A DNA stretch of 8,783 nucleotides, taken from positions 1 to 8,783 of the forward strand of contig CALAUZ010000328.1 in NCBI GenBank assembly GCA_937892105.1, read 5' to 3'. Shown piece after piece: positions 1 through 7,222 of this stretch. The notes beneath the pieces were generated by a model. It saw nothing but the letters and a program-made list of their open reading frames with translations, had not been told where the DNA came from and did not search any database. The translations under genes and the position numbers were made by a program. This stretch comes from an uncultured Fretibacterium sp. Its GTDB lineage: Bacteria > Synergistota > Synergistia > Synergistales > Aminobacteriaceae. Position 1 is the first letter of the stretch; each line of letters begins with the position of its first letter.

Positions 1-379
1 AACCGTATGAGTTACACTTGTGATTCTTTGCGTGAGCTTCGTAATCATCACGGAAGCCCTTTACTCCTTTCAAGACCATGTTAGCGGCCTCGTAACCTAT
101 TGCGCAGTCGGCGGAAGTAGATATTGTTTCGGCGGTCTTCTCGATCGTTTCAACGGTCTTCATGTCCCCTTTGCCGTCGATAAGGTCATCAATTAACCTT
201 TCGAGCTGGGGAAGTCCTACGCGGCACGGAACACACTTTCCGCATGTCTGTGCGGCGCAAACTTTGAGGTAGCTGCTGGCAACATCAAGCGGACAAAGAT
301 CCGGCGGTGCACCTGTGATACGCCGTTCAAGATCCTTGTGAAGCGACTCGACAGCTGCCTGAGCTTTTGTCTCATTCAT
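1..379 (-). CDS. NuoF-like 4Fe-4S domain, N-terminus of an NAD(P)/FAD oxidoreductase (partial)
   Basis: The first 126 codons are visible; the gene runs off the left edge. The peptide contains C46-x2-C49-x2-C52 in the stretch CGKCVPCRVG and a fourth cysteine, C92, in SADCAIGYEAA. This is the four-cysteine pattern of the NADH-dehydrogenase 51 kDa (NuoF) 4Fe-4S domain. The GFRDDYEAH stretch after it also fits that family. A true NuoF carries this domain at its C-terminus. Here it opens the protein, as in anaerobe flavoproteins where it precedes a glutamate-synthase-small-subunit-like NAD(P)/FAD module; that second part is not visible, so the full product is inferred. ATG at 379 has no good ribosome binding site. 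An in-frame TTG at 397 sits behind GAGGGAG with a spacing like that of other genes in the window, so the true start may be 397, adding six residues. Likely cytoplasmic electron transfer with NAD(P)H and ferredoxin or flavin. Confidence 0.8.
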   Translation of the reverse strand, partial: MNETKAQAAVESLHKDLERRITGAPPDLCPLDVASSYLKVCAAQTCGKCVPCRVGLPQLERLIDDLIDGKGDMKTVETIEKTAETISTSADCAIGYEAANMVLKGVKGFRDDYEAHAKNHKCNSYG

Positions 380-456
380 TATGCTAAGGCGACTCAAAAT
401 AGATTCACTCCCTCGTTATTATTGCTGTGAAAAATTTTTACCCCTTGAATGTGTTA

Positions 457-462
457 ATTATA
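457..462 (-). promoter_or_regulatory. candidate -10 element for the Fe-S oxidoreductase gene
   Basis: On the minus strand TATAAT lies in the 102-bp gap after the WG-repeat gene, about 75 nt upstream of the oxidoreductase start. No clear -35 hexamer is found at 16-18 bp, so this is a weak call made from the -10 match and its position. No terminator hairpin was found between the WG-repeat gene and this gene, so readthrough is also possible. Confidence 0.3.
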
Positions 463-481
463 CTATACAGGAAACGAACTA

Positions 482-1411
482 TTACGGTCTTATGTACCCC
501 CATCTGTTTTCTACCTTTACGGCAGCCAACCCTTCACTGAATACCCTTGCGTCTTCATACTGTCCTGCAATCTCCCAGTCAGCGGCAACATTCACATAAC
601 CCCATCTCGTATCGGCAGCAACAGGTGCCAGACCGTCCCCAAAATTTCCGGCATTATTGTAGCGTCTGGGTATAGCCCTATTGTTCCAGTGGCCTATGTA
701 TCCCCAACCTCTGTATGTCGTGCGGTATCTTACGGGCGCAACACCGTAGGCGAAATCCCCTGCTTCATAGTATTGAGGGCGGATTGCGTATTTTCCTTCT
801 TTGTTGATGAACCCCCATCGTCCCCGAATATACACAGCTGCTAAACCTTCATGAAACTCTCTGGCACGTACAAATTTAGGCTGTATCACCCAGTTCCCGC
901 GCATGTCGATGTAGCCCCATAGGCCGTTTTTGCGGGCAGGAGCAAGTCCATCGGAGAAACTTCCAGCCCTCTCGAATGACGGAACAATAAGGTAATTCCC
1001 CATGAGGTCAATATATCCCCATTGTCCGGCAACCTGAACCGCCGCCATTCCCTGAGAGAAAGGAAGTCCGTTGTTGAAGAAACGCTCTATGCGCTCGTCA
1101 GTATCAGGATCAATGCGAACAAATGCGGGCTGTCCTTCAGTATTGATGTAGTGGTCGCCGACAAACGCCACACCTTCGGCAAAATCTCCGGCTTCCGGTA
1201 CGCGGTGAACGAATGGGATTGCTATTCGTCCGAGATAATCAATGTATCCCCAGCGGTCATTAGACTTTACTGCGGCGAGACCCTCGTGGAAATCACGCGC
1301 TTCTTGGTATTGCGGTAAAATGACGAATGTTGCGGGTCTGGTATAGGCTGCTTCTGCCGACGATACTAATATAAATAAGAAAATGAATATGGCGGTTAAT
1401 CTGTACTTCAT
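482..1411 (-). CDS. secreted WG-repeat protein
   Basis: 309 residues. Residues 1-21 form a Sec-type signal peptide: MKYR, then a hydrophobic core, then an AEA site with likely cleavage after A21, so the mature protein is probably exported. The rest is built from WG (KWG) repeats with core tryptophans at W54, W131, W165, W199, W236, W270 and W304. The recurring unit is roughly WGYID..G...I.P.y..A.dF.eGLA.V. One degenerate unit around residues 88-95 lacks the WG. Spacing is near 34-37 residues per unit from W131 onward. Such repeats usually act as binding or scaffold surfaces; no enzymatic motif is visible and no function can be assigned. The ATG at 1411 is the only possible start, since an in-frame TGA lies four codons upstream. 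AAAGGA precedes it by 14 nt. Flanking genes give no functional hint. Confidence 0.88.
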   Translation of the reverse strand: MKYRLTAIFIFLFILVSSAEAAYTRPATFVILPQYQEARDFHEGLAAVKSNDRWGYIDYLGRIAIPFVHRVPEAGDFAEGVAFVGDHYINTEGQPAFVRIDPDTDERIERFFNNGLPFSQGMAAVQVAGQWGYIDLMGNYLIVPSFERAGSFSDGLAPARKNGLWGYIDMRGNWVIQPKFVRAREFHEGLAAVYIRGRWGFINKEGKYAIRPQYYEAGDFAYGVAPVRYRTTYRGWGYIGHWNNRAIPRRYNNAGNFGDGLAPVAADTRWGYVNVAADWEIAGQYEDARVFSEGLAAVKVENRWGYIRP

Positions 1412-1422
1412 GGCTGAATATC

Positions 1423-1445
1423 ATATCCTTTCATTGGATATTATA
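1423..1445 (-). promoter_or_regulatory. candidate promoter and dyad in front of the WG-repeat gene
   Basis: On the minus strand TATAAT (1440-1445) lies about 28 nt upstream of the WG-protein start, which would give a very short leader. No good -35 is seen. A perfect 6-bp dyad, ATATCC and GGATAT with 7 nt between (1423-1441), overlaps both the -10 and the AAAGGA ribosome binding site. It could be an operator or chance; AT-rich intergenic DNA yields such dyads often. Confidence 0.3.
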
Positions 1446-1532
1446 TGCTAATGCATGGAGACATGTATTTGCAAAGTACTATATTAGGAAAAGTTGTTCA
1501 TAATTTAGTTGATAGATTCCATAACAGCTTGC

Positions 1533-1570
1533 AAAAAAATTCCCCCTTCAGTAAAAACTGAAAGAGGGAA
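1533..1570 (-). terminator. Rho-independent terminator of typA
   Basis: It begins 11 nt after the typA stop. In the minus-strand RNA the arms UUCCCUCUUUCAGU and ACUGAAGGGGGAA enclose a UUUU loop. They pair over 13 bp with one bulged U and one G-U wobble, and are followed directly by seven U (1533-1539). The wobble replaces a C-A mismatch on the other strand, so the structure fits minus-strand transcription best. Confidence 0.9.
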
Positions 1571-1580
1571 AACATTATCA

Positions 1581-3476
1581 TTATTCCTGAGTACCCGGGG
1601 CAGTCCTTCTAGCCTTCCTGCGTTCAAGCTCATCAAGTATCGCCTTCCTCAACCTCACTGACTGCGGCGTAACCTCAACTAGCTCGTCCGTCTCTATCCA
1701 TTCCATAGCTTTCTCAAGAGACATTCTGCGAGGAACATCAAGTTTTGTCGTAAGTTCCTTCGTTGCCGAACGGTGGTTAGTCTGCTGCTTCTTCTTCGTC
1801 GGGTTGCAGGGAATATCGCCCGGCCTTGAGTTCTCTCCGATAATCATTCCGTTGTAGACCTGCTCAAGCGGTGAAATGAACAGTACGCCCCTGCTCTGCA
1901 AGTTCTCAAGCTGATACGCCGTAGCCTCTCCAGTGTCCATGCTTACGAGTGAGCCTCTGTTGCGTGTAATAAGGTCTCCTGCCCACTCCTTGTAGCCGCT
2001 GAAACAGTTTGACATTATTCCAAGTCCTCGCGTATCCGTGAGAAATTCTCCCCTGTAACCTATAAGCCCTCTTGTCGGAATTTCTATCTCTATGCGCAGC
2101 AATCCTCTGTCAGGATTATCAATATTCAGGATTTTACCCTTTCTTCTGGTCATCTTCTCGAATACTATTCCCTGATACTCTTCGGGTACATCAATAGTAA
2201 CAAGCTCGTAAGGCTCATACTTTTTGCCGTCCCTGTACTCGATTATGACTTCAGGTTTCGACACGCAGAACTCCATACCTTCGCGCCTCATCTCCTCAAT
2301 AAGGATACCAAGCTGTAATTCTCCGCGTCCCGAAATCTTCACGCCATCAGGCCGTCCCAAATCTTCCATTCTTAAAGAAACATTAACATGCATTTCCCGC
2401 TGTAATCTTGCCTTGAGCTGCCTTAACGTTACCGCCTGGCCTTCACGCCCCGCAAAAGGCCCTGAGTTCACGAGGAAGAACATTGATACAGTAGGTTCTT
2501 CAATGGATAACGGCTTCAACGGGTTATCCGATATTTCTTCAGCACAGAACGTGTCGCCTATATTGATTTCGCTTGGACCTGTAATCCATACAATATCGCC
2601 CGCGCTGACTTCATCAACTTCCGTGCGGTCAAGGCCGCGTGTTACCCATAATTGTGCTGCCTTTGCGTTCTCTTTGCCCGTAATCTCCCAGTCGTCTCCG
2701 GAATGGTCAATTGAGTTCCATTTTGTTGACACTCTCACAAACGGTTCACCTTTGCGTATATGGCCTTGAAGGATTTTCCCGCACCCTATGCGCCCGACAT
2801 ACTCATTCCATGCGAGCGTACTTACCTGCATTAAGAAAGGCTTGTCCGTGTCAACATCAGGGGCAGGAACGTAATCTATTATGGCCTGGAACAAATCGTC
2901 CATATTATCGCGTCTAGGGTCAGACAAATCTTTGACAGCCCAGCCGTTCAATCCTGAGCCGTAGAGGACTGGGAAATCAGCCTGTTCATCACTTGCGCCA
3001 AGCTCGAAGAAGAGGTCAAATGTTAAGTTTAGTGCGCGTGTAGGGTCAGCACCTTCTCGGTCTACCTTGTTGATGAAGACGAGAGGCCGCATACCGATTG
3101 AGAGTGCGTGCTGAAGAACGTAGCGTGTCTGAGGCATTGGGCCTTCGTTTGCGTCAACGATTAGGATAACGCTGTCAACGGTGGAGAGTATGCGTTCGAC
3201 TTCGCCGGAGAAGTCAGCGTGTCCTGGAGTGTCGATAATATTTATCTGATAACCTTTCCATGAGACTGTGCAGGGTTTACTGCGGATTGTGATACCGCGT
3301 TCGCGTTCGAGGGGATTGGAGTCCATTACGCGCTCGGCAACTTGTGTGTGTGCCGCGAAAGTTTGTGCTGCACGGAAGATTGAGTCTATGAGGGTAGTTT
3401 TGCCGTGATCTATGTGTGCGACTATGGCGAGGTTGCGAATATTCTTTGCGTTTTGTGTGCTGTTAGGCATTTGCAT
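1581..3476 (-). CDS. typA: translational GTPase TypA/BipA
   Basis: 631 residues, close to the family length of about 610. This ribosome-associated GTPase of the EF-G/LepA class is linked to stress, cold growth and 50S assembly in studied bacteria. Visible GTPase motifs are G1 AHIDHGKT at 20-27, G2 RGIT at 60-63, G3 DTPGH at 82-86, G4 NKVD at 136-139, and a G5-like GSG near 173-175. The TypA-specific C-terminal part is present, including [12 protein letters not shown] and the [20 protein letters not shown] stretch. The reading frame stays open upstream to a TTG at 3626. That extension is rejected: it has no family match and it covers the trpB2 terminator and a likely promoter. ATG at 3476 has AGGA 14 nt upstream; ATG two codons later (MPNSTQN) is the alternative. 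The gene is probably transcribed alone. Confidence 0.97.
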   Translation of the reverse strand: MQMPNSTQNAKNIRNLAIVAHIDHGKTTLIDSIFRAAQTFAAHTQVAERVMDSNPLERERGITIRSKPCTVSWKGYQINIIDTPGHADFSGEVERILSTVDSVILIVDANEGPMPQTRYVLQHALSIGMRPLVFINKVDREGADPTRALNLTFDLFFELGASDEQADFPVLYGSGLNGWAVKDLSDPRRDNMDDLFQAIIDYVPAPDVDTDKPFLMQVSTLAWNEYVGRIGCGKILQGHIRKGEPFVRVSTKWNSIDHSGDDWEITGKENAKAAQLWVTRGLDRTEVDEVSAGDIVWITGPSEINIGDTFCAEEISDNPLKPLSIEEPTVSMFFLVNSGPFAGREGQAVTLRQLKARLQREMHVNVSLRMEDLGRPDGVKISGRGELQLGILIEEMRREGMEFCVSKPEVIIEYRDGKKYEPYELVTIDVPEEYQGIVFEKMTRRKGKILNIDNPDRGLLRIEIEIPTRGLIGYRGEFLTDTRGLGIMSNCFSGYKEWAGDLITRNRGSLVSMDTGEATAYQLENLQSRGVLFISPLEQVYNGMIIGENSRPGDIPCNPTKKKQQTNHRSATKELTTKLDVPRRMSLEKAMEWIETDELVEVTPQSVRLRKAILDELERRKARRTAPGTQE

Positions 3477-3517
3477 GAAAAATTCTTCAGTCCTGTTGTA
3501 ATAGATTTTTTTTTGCA

Positions 3518-3546
3518 ATTTTAGCACAACGAGAAAAAATAAAAGC
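3518..3546 (-). promoter_or_regulatory. candidate extended -10 promoter of typA
   Basis: Minus-strand TGCTAAAAT (3518-3526) is an extended -10 (TGn plus TAAAAT) lying downstream of the trpB2 terminator and about 42 nt before the typA ATG. The hexamer 17 bp upstream, GCTTTT (3541-3546), is a poor -35, which extended -10 promoters tolerate. Confidence 0.4.
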
Positions 3547-3560
3547 TGTTCACTCCTGAT

Positions 3561-3608
3561 AAAAAAATAAAGCAGGCATCTACAGTAACATAACCCTAGA
3601 CACCCGCT
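3561..3608 (-). terminator. Rho-independent terminator of trpB2
   Basis: Starts 26 nt after the trpB2 stop. In minus-strand RNA, AGCGGGUGUC (3599-3608) pairs with GAUGCCUGCU (3571-3580). This gives ten pairs including three G-U wobbles, and UA/UA adds two more. A 14-nt loop is enclosed, and UUUAUUUUUUU follows. The wobbles again favour minus-strand reading. Confidence 0.8.
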
Positions 3609-3634
3609 CTTAATCCTTATGCGCAAGTCTAACT

Positions 3635-5011
3635 CTACAAATTTATATTCGGGATTGCCGCAAACCCCTTCGCCAAGTCATCATCAGTCGGAATATAGTC
3701 CGTCATTGTCCCGTCATTGTACTTCTCATACGCAACCATGTCGAAATACCCCGTACCGGTCAGCCCCATAATGATAGTCTTCTCCTCGCCGGTCTCCTTG
3801 CACTTCAACGCCTCGTCAATCGCCACCCTTATAGCATGTGAACTCTCAGGCGCAGGCAGAATACCCTCAACCCTCGCAAACATCTCTGCTGCCTCGAAAA
3901 CGCTCGTCTGTTCAACCGCACGCGCCTCCATCAAACCATCATGGTACAGCTGCGACAATATGCTGCTCATTCCGTGATAGCGTAACCCTCCTGCATGGTT
4001 CGCACTGGGTATGAAGTCGTGGCCGAGAGTGTACATTTTCGCCATTGGGCAGACCTTCCCTGTGTCGCAGAAATCATACGCGAATTTACCCCTCGTAAAG
4101 CTGGGGCAGCTTGCAGGTTCTACAGCTATGAACTGGTAATCCGCCTCACCGCGTAATTTCTCACCCATGAACGAGGAGATTAACCCGCCCAAATTTGAGC
4201 CGCCTCCTGCACAGCCGATTATGATGTCGGGTTTTATGCCGTACTTCTCGCACGCAGCTTTCGTCTCAAGCCCTATAACTGACTGATGTAGTAATACCTG
4301 GTTAAGCACGCTCCCTAGTACATACCTGTAACCTTCCGTTGACGTTGCAACTTCAACAGCCTCTGAGATTGCACACCCAAGTGAACCCGTAGTGTTGGGG
4401 TGTTCAGCGTTAATCTTACGGCCTATGTTCGTGTCCATTGAGGGGGAAGGTGTAACACTCGCACCGTATGTACGCATTACCTCACGCCTAAACGGTTTCT
4501 GTTCATACGACACTTTCACCATGTATACTTTGCACTCAAGACGGAAGAACGAACACGCCATCGCAAGAGCTGTTCCCCATTGTCCTGCTCCGGTCTCGGT
4601 CGTTACGCCTTTAAGTCCCTGTTTCTTCGCGTAATATGCCTGAGCTATCGCGCTGTTGAGCTTGTGTGAACCAGATGTGTTGTTGCCCTCGAACTTGTAG
4701 AATATGTGCGCGGGTGTATCGAGTAATTCTTCAAGGAACACTGCATGTGTAAGCGGTGAAGGCCTATACATCTTGTAGAAGTTGAGTATCTCTTCAGGAA
4801 TTGGAATGTATGCCGTAGTGTCGTCAAGTTCCTGTCGTATAAGCTCATCGCAGAATATCGGCCTCATCTCCTCAAACGTAAGGGGCTTCAATGTTGCCGG
4901 GTGAATGAGTGGGGCAGGTTTCGTCTTCATGTCTGCGCGAACGTTGTACCATGATGAAGGTATGTCGTTCTCATCAAGGTATATCTTGTATGGAACATCA
5001 ATTTTGCTCAT
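3635..5011 (-). CDS. trpB: tryptophan synthase beta chain, TrpB2-like (PLP enzyme)
   Basis: 458 residues, longer than classical TrpB1 (about 400) and typical of the TrpB2 branch. Its N-terminal extension reads IYLDENDIPSSWYNVRADM. The family reaction condenses indole with L-serine to tryptophan using pyridoxal phosphate in the cytoplasm. Seen here are SGSHKLNSA with the predicted PLP-binding lysine K117, ETGAGQWG at 139-146 with the catalytic glutamate E139, the phosphate-binding GGGSN at 270-274 region, and EGILPAPESSHA at 382-393. No trpA or other trp gene is adjacent, as is common for TrpB2. It may salvage free indole or act on another amino-acid substrate. ATG at 5011 has GGAG 13 nt upstream. 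It is transcribed divergently from tig and ends with its own terminator. Confidence 0.95.
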   Translation of the reverse strand: MSKIDVPYKIYLDENDIPSSWYNVRADMKTKPAPLIHPATLKPLTFEEMRPIFCDELIRQELDDTTAYIPIPEEILNFYKMYRPSPLTHAVFLEELLDTPAHIFYKFEGNNTSGSHKLNSAIAQAYYAKKQGLKGVTTETGAGQWGTALAMACSFFRLECKVYMVKVSYEQKPFRREVMRTYGASVTPSPSMDTNIGRKINAEHPNTTGSLGCAISEAVEVATSTEGYRYVLGSVLNQVLLHQSVIGLETKAACEKYGIKPDIIIGCAGGGSNLGGLISSFMGEKLRGEADYQFIAVEPASCPSFTRGKFAYDFCDTGKVCPMAKMYTLGHDFIPSANHAGGLRYHGMSSILSQLYHDGLMEARAVEQTSVFEAAEMFARVEGILPAPESSHAIRVAIDEALKCKETGEEKTIIMGLTGTGYFDMVAYEKYNDGTMTDYIPTDDDLAKGFAAIPNINL

Positions 5012-5048
5012 TGATTATCTCACTCTCCATTTGAATTTGTTGCGGTTA

Positions 5049-5054
5049 ATTATA
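5049..5054 (-). promoter_or_regulatory. candidate -10 element of trpB2
   Basis: Minus-strand TATAAT about 38 nt before the trpB2 ATG, giving a leader of about 30 nt that carries the GGAG site. The -35 at 17 bp (TCTCAA) is poor. Position and the perfect -10 are the only support. Confidence 0.4.
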
Positions 5055-5093
5055 ATGCAGGTAATAAGGCTTTGAGATGTTCATAATTGATTG

Positions 5094-5119
5094 ATGTACT
5101 TCAAATGTAAAATGTACAT
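5094..5119. repeat. dyad ATGTAC/GTACAT in the divergent region
   Basis: ATGTAC (5094-5099) and GTACAT (5114-5119) form a 6-bp inverted repeat with a 14-bp spacer; the right arm is part of the palindrome ATGTACAT. It lies between the trpB2 and tig promoters, where an operator could act on either. No regulator family is recognised. Confidence 0.25.
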
Positions 5120-5124
5120 GTATT

Positions 5125-5139
5125 AATCATCTTATGATT
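5125..5139. repeat. dyad AATCAT-CTT-ATGATT upstream of the tig promoter
   Basis: A perfect 6-bp inverted repeat with a 3-bp spacer, ending 10 bp upstream of the tig -35 hexamer. This is an operator-like position. It does not match CIRCE or the CtsR box, the usual heat-shock operators of chaperone and clp genes. Confidence 0.3.
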
Positions 5140-5149
5140 GCTTCAATTT

Positions 5150-5178
5150 TTTACACCCCCTTCGTTTTGTGATAGAAT
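5150..5178 (+). promoter_or_regulatory. sigma70-type promoter of tig-clpP-clpX
   Basis: TTTACA (5150-5155), a 17-bp spacer, then TAGAAT (5173-5178) preceded by TGA, which makes an extended -10. Each hexamer has one mismatch to consensus at optimal spacing. Transcription would start near 5185, leaving a leader of about 66 nt. Confidence 0.75.
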
Positions 5179-5190
5179 TTCCTGCATTCA

Positions 5191-5215
5191 TGCCCTGTTG
5201 GATTTGTTCAGGGCA
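5191..5215 (+). other. hairpin in the tig 5' leader
   Basis: TGCCCTG (5191-5197) pairs with CAGGGCA (5209-5215) around an 11-nt loop, close to the predicted transcript 5' end. No U-run follows, so it is not an intrinsic terminator. A 5' stabilising stem or a protein-binding element is possible. Confidence 0.45.
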
Positions 5216-5250
5216 ATTTCACATTGACAGAAGGAGTCCTGAATTTCACA

Positions 5251-6627
5251 ATGAGAACAGAATTGCTGGGGCAGGAGAAAAACATCGTCCGGATAAAACT
5301 CGAAATAGAAGCCGCCGAGTTCACCAAAGCAATCACCAAGACAATCAACGAATTATCACAGCAGGGTAATTTTCCAGGTTTCAGAAAAGGCCATGCACCT
5401 CGCAGAGTAATCGAAATGCGTTTCGGCCGCGAAGCAATCTACAATGAAGCCATCGAGAAAATCATGAATACCGAGCTTCAGCAGATCGTGGAAGATTACG
5501 AACTTGACCTCATTGATACCCCGTCGCTCAATGTTACGGAAAAGATAGAGGAAGGAAAACCCGTAATGTGTGAACTTACGTTCGAGGTTAAGCCGGAAGT
5601 CGAGCTGCCGGAGATTGACGGCATGGAGATTGAGAAGGTCGTTACCGAAGTGCAGGACACGGACGTTGACAGGCTGGCAGAGAGAATACGGGTTCAGCTT
5701 GCGGACATCAAGGAGACTGACAGACCCATACAGGACGGCGATTTAGTTGACATTGAACTGACAATCAGGGTAATCAATCCTGACGGTTCAGAGGCTGCAG
5801 AACAGCCCAAACCTGAGACTACCCACGAGAAAATCAACCTTGCTGACGAGACAGTGAGAGCGCAGGTCCGCGAAGCACTAATCGGGAAGTCAAAGGGTGA
5901 TGAAGTGTCGGCAGTGTTTGACGTTGAGGAAGGTCATGCGGACAGATCTCTCGCCGGTAAGCACGTAAACTATAAAATGAAGATAGAGACGGTATCGGAG
6001 TACGTTCTTCCTGAAGTGAACGAGGAGTTTTACCGCAATGTTTTCGGGAAGGACACCGACATAAAAGACGATGCTGCATACAGGGCAAGGTTAAGACAGG
6101 ACATTCAGGGGGAAGTTGAGCAGGAGAACAAGTCAGACCTCTACACGAGGGCAATAGATATTGTTGCGTCAAAGTCAAAAGTTGAACTCCCCGACAAGTT
6201 CATCACCCGTCAGATACAGGCAATGCGCCGTGAGGACGAGGAATGGGCAAAGTCCAACGGCATAGACCTTGATACAGCGTTCGGCATAGGCACAGAGGAA
6301 GGCCGCAAGGGTTATGAGGTTCTTCTGAAGACACGCGCTGAAACGGCAGTAAGGAATGTTCTTGTTGTTGACGAACTGGCCAAGAAGTTCGAGATACATA
6401 TTGAGCAGGACGATCTTGAAAAGGAGTTTGAACGCAGGGCAGAAGAATTGCATGTGTCAAAGGGCTTTGTCGCAAAATACTTCTACGAGAACAAAAACCA
6501 GTTAGACCGCCTCACAGACCAGCTCAGATGGGACAAGACAACCGAAGCATTGCTATCACACATGGCCGTGAAGGAAGTCAAGGAACTTTCAAAGCCTGAA
6601 ACTGAGACGGAGAAGCAGGGAGAGTAA
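5251..6627 (+). CDS. tig: trigger factor, ribosome-associated chaperone
   Basis: 458 residues. The protein binds ribosomal protein L23 at the exit tunnel and shelters nascent chains. Residues 1 to about 115 are the ribosome-binding domain, with the signature loop GFRKGHAP at 43-50. About 140-240 aligns with the FKBP-type prolyl isomerase domain (QDGDLVDIEL, then LIGKSKGDEV, then LAGKHVNYKMKIETVSEYVLPEVNEEF). The remainder is the long helical C-terminal chaperone domain, ending in a charged tail. The FKBP domain lacks the usual F-x-GG and FIPGFE segments, so isomerase activity is doubtful. ATG at 5251 matches the family N-terminus; AAGGAG (5231-5236) lies 14 nt upstream. An in-frame TTG at 5224 would add nine residues but has no ribosome binding site. 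First gene of the operon, 7 nt before clpP. Confidence 0.96.
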   Translation: MRTELLGQEKNIVRIKLEIEAAEFTKAITKTINELSQQGNFPGFRKGHAPRRVIEMRFGREAIYNEAIEKIMNTELQQIVEDYELDLIDTPSLNVTEKIEEGKPVMCELTFEVKPEVELPEIDGMEIEKVVTEVQDTDVDRLAERIRVQLADIKETDRPIQDGDLVDIELTIRVINPDGSEAAEQPKPETTHEKINLADETVRAQVREALIGKSKGDEVSAVFDVEEGHADRSLAGKHVNYKMKIETVSEYVLPEVNEEFYRNVFGKDTDIKDDAAYRARLRQDIQGEVEQENKSDLYTRAIDIVASKSKVELPDKFITRQIQAMRREDEEWAKSNGIDLDTAFGIGTEEGRKGYEVLLKTRAETAVRNVLVVDELAKKFEIHIEQDDLEKEFERRAEELHVSKGFVAKYFYENKNQLDRLTDQLRWDKTTEALLSHMAVKEVKELSKPETETEKQGE

Positions 6628-6634
6628 TAAATAA

Positions 6635-7219
6635 ATGCCCTACTACATCCCATACGTTATAGAACAGACAGGGCGCGGCGAAAGAAGTTACGACATATAC
6701 AGCCGCCTCCTGAAGGACAGAATAATATTCTTGGGTTCAGAGATTGTTGACGATGTTGCAAACTCAATCGTTGCTCAGATGTTGTTCCTGGAAAGCGAAG
6801 ACCCCGACAAGGACATCAACATTTACATCAACAGTCCAGGAGGAAGCGTTACGGCCGGACTTGCTATATATGACACAATGCAGTACATAAAGCCGCAGGT
6901 CTCGACGATATGCGTTGGTCTTGCAGCGAGTATGGCAGCAATATTGCTTGCGGGAGGGACGAAGGGTAAACGCCTCGCTCTCCCGAACGCAGAAGTGATG
7001 ATACACCAGCCGTTAGGCGGCGCAAGGGGTCAGGCCAGCGACATCGAGATACAGGCCAAGAACATCATTAAGACCAAAGAACGCATGAACAGGATATTAG
7101 CCTCGCACACTGGACAGGATTACGATACGATAGCGCGTGATACTGACAGGGACAACTACATGACGGCGGACGAAGCCCTGAAATACGGACTTATCGACAA
7201 GATTATAGAGGCAAGATAG
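6635..7219 (+). CDS. clpP: ATP-dependent Clp protease proteolytic subunit ClpP
   Basis: 194 residues, the usual length. ClpP forms a double-heptamer serine peptidase chamber in the cytoplasm that degrades proteins delivered by ClpX or other Clp ATPases. The triad is complete: S99 in GLAASMAA, H124 in MIHQPLGG, and D173 in [13 protein letters not shown]. The oxyanion-loop [11 protein letters not shown] and the handle-region stretch [12 protein letters not shown] are also present. The N-terminus [23 protein letters not shown] matches mature ClpP almost directly, with little or no propeptide. AGGGAGAG inside the last tig codons is the ribosome binding site; tig stops in tandem TAATAA just before. 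The stop is 3 nt before clpX, so translation is probably coupled. Confidence 0.98.
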   Translation: MPYYIPYVIEQTGRGERSYDIYSRLLKDRIIFLGSEIVDDVANSIVAQMLFLESEDPDKDINIYINSPGGSVTAGLAIYDTMQYIKPQVSTICVGLAASMAAILLAGGTKGKRLALPNAEVMIHQPLGGARGQASDIEIQAKNIIKTKERMNRILASHTGQDYDTIARDTDRDNYMTADEALKYGLIDKIIEAR

Positions 7220-7222
7220 ATT

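Noticed and set aside
381..599. 72-codon plus-strand ORF opening next to the Fe-S gene start
   Set aside because: It lies antisense to the end of the WG-repeat gene, shows no recognisable motif, and has no ribosome binding site.
2224..2769. 181-codon plus-strand ORF inside typA
   Set aside because: It mirrors the strongly conserved typA frame on the other strand and has no family resemblance.
3477..3626. 50-codon N-terminal extension of typA to a TTG start
   Set aside because: It has no family similarity, is rich in low-complexity hydrophobic and Cys/Tyr codons, and overlaps the trpB2 terminator and the typA -10. ATG 3476 fits the family.
5224..5250. TTG start for tig nine codons upstream
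   Set aside because: It would place the AAGGAG ribosome binding site inside the coding region, and the family N-terminus begins at the ATG.
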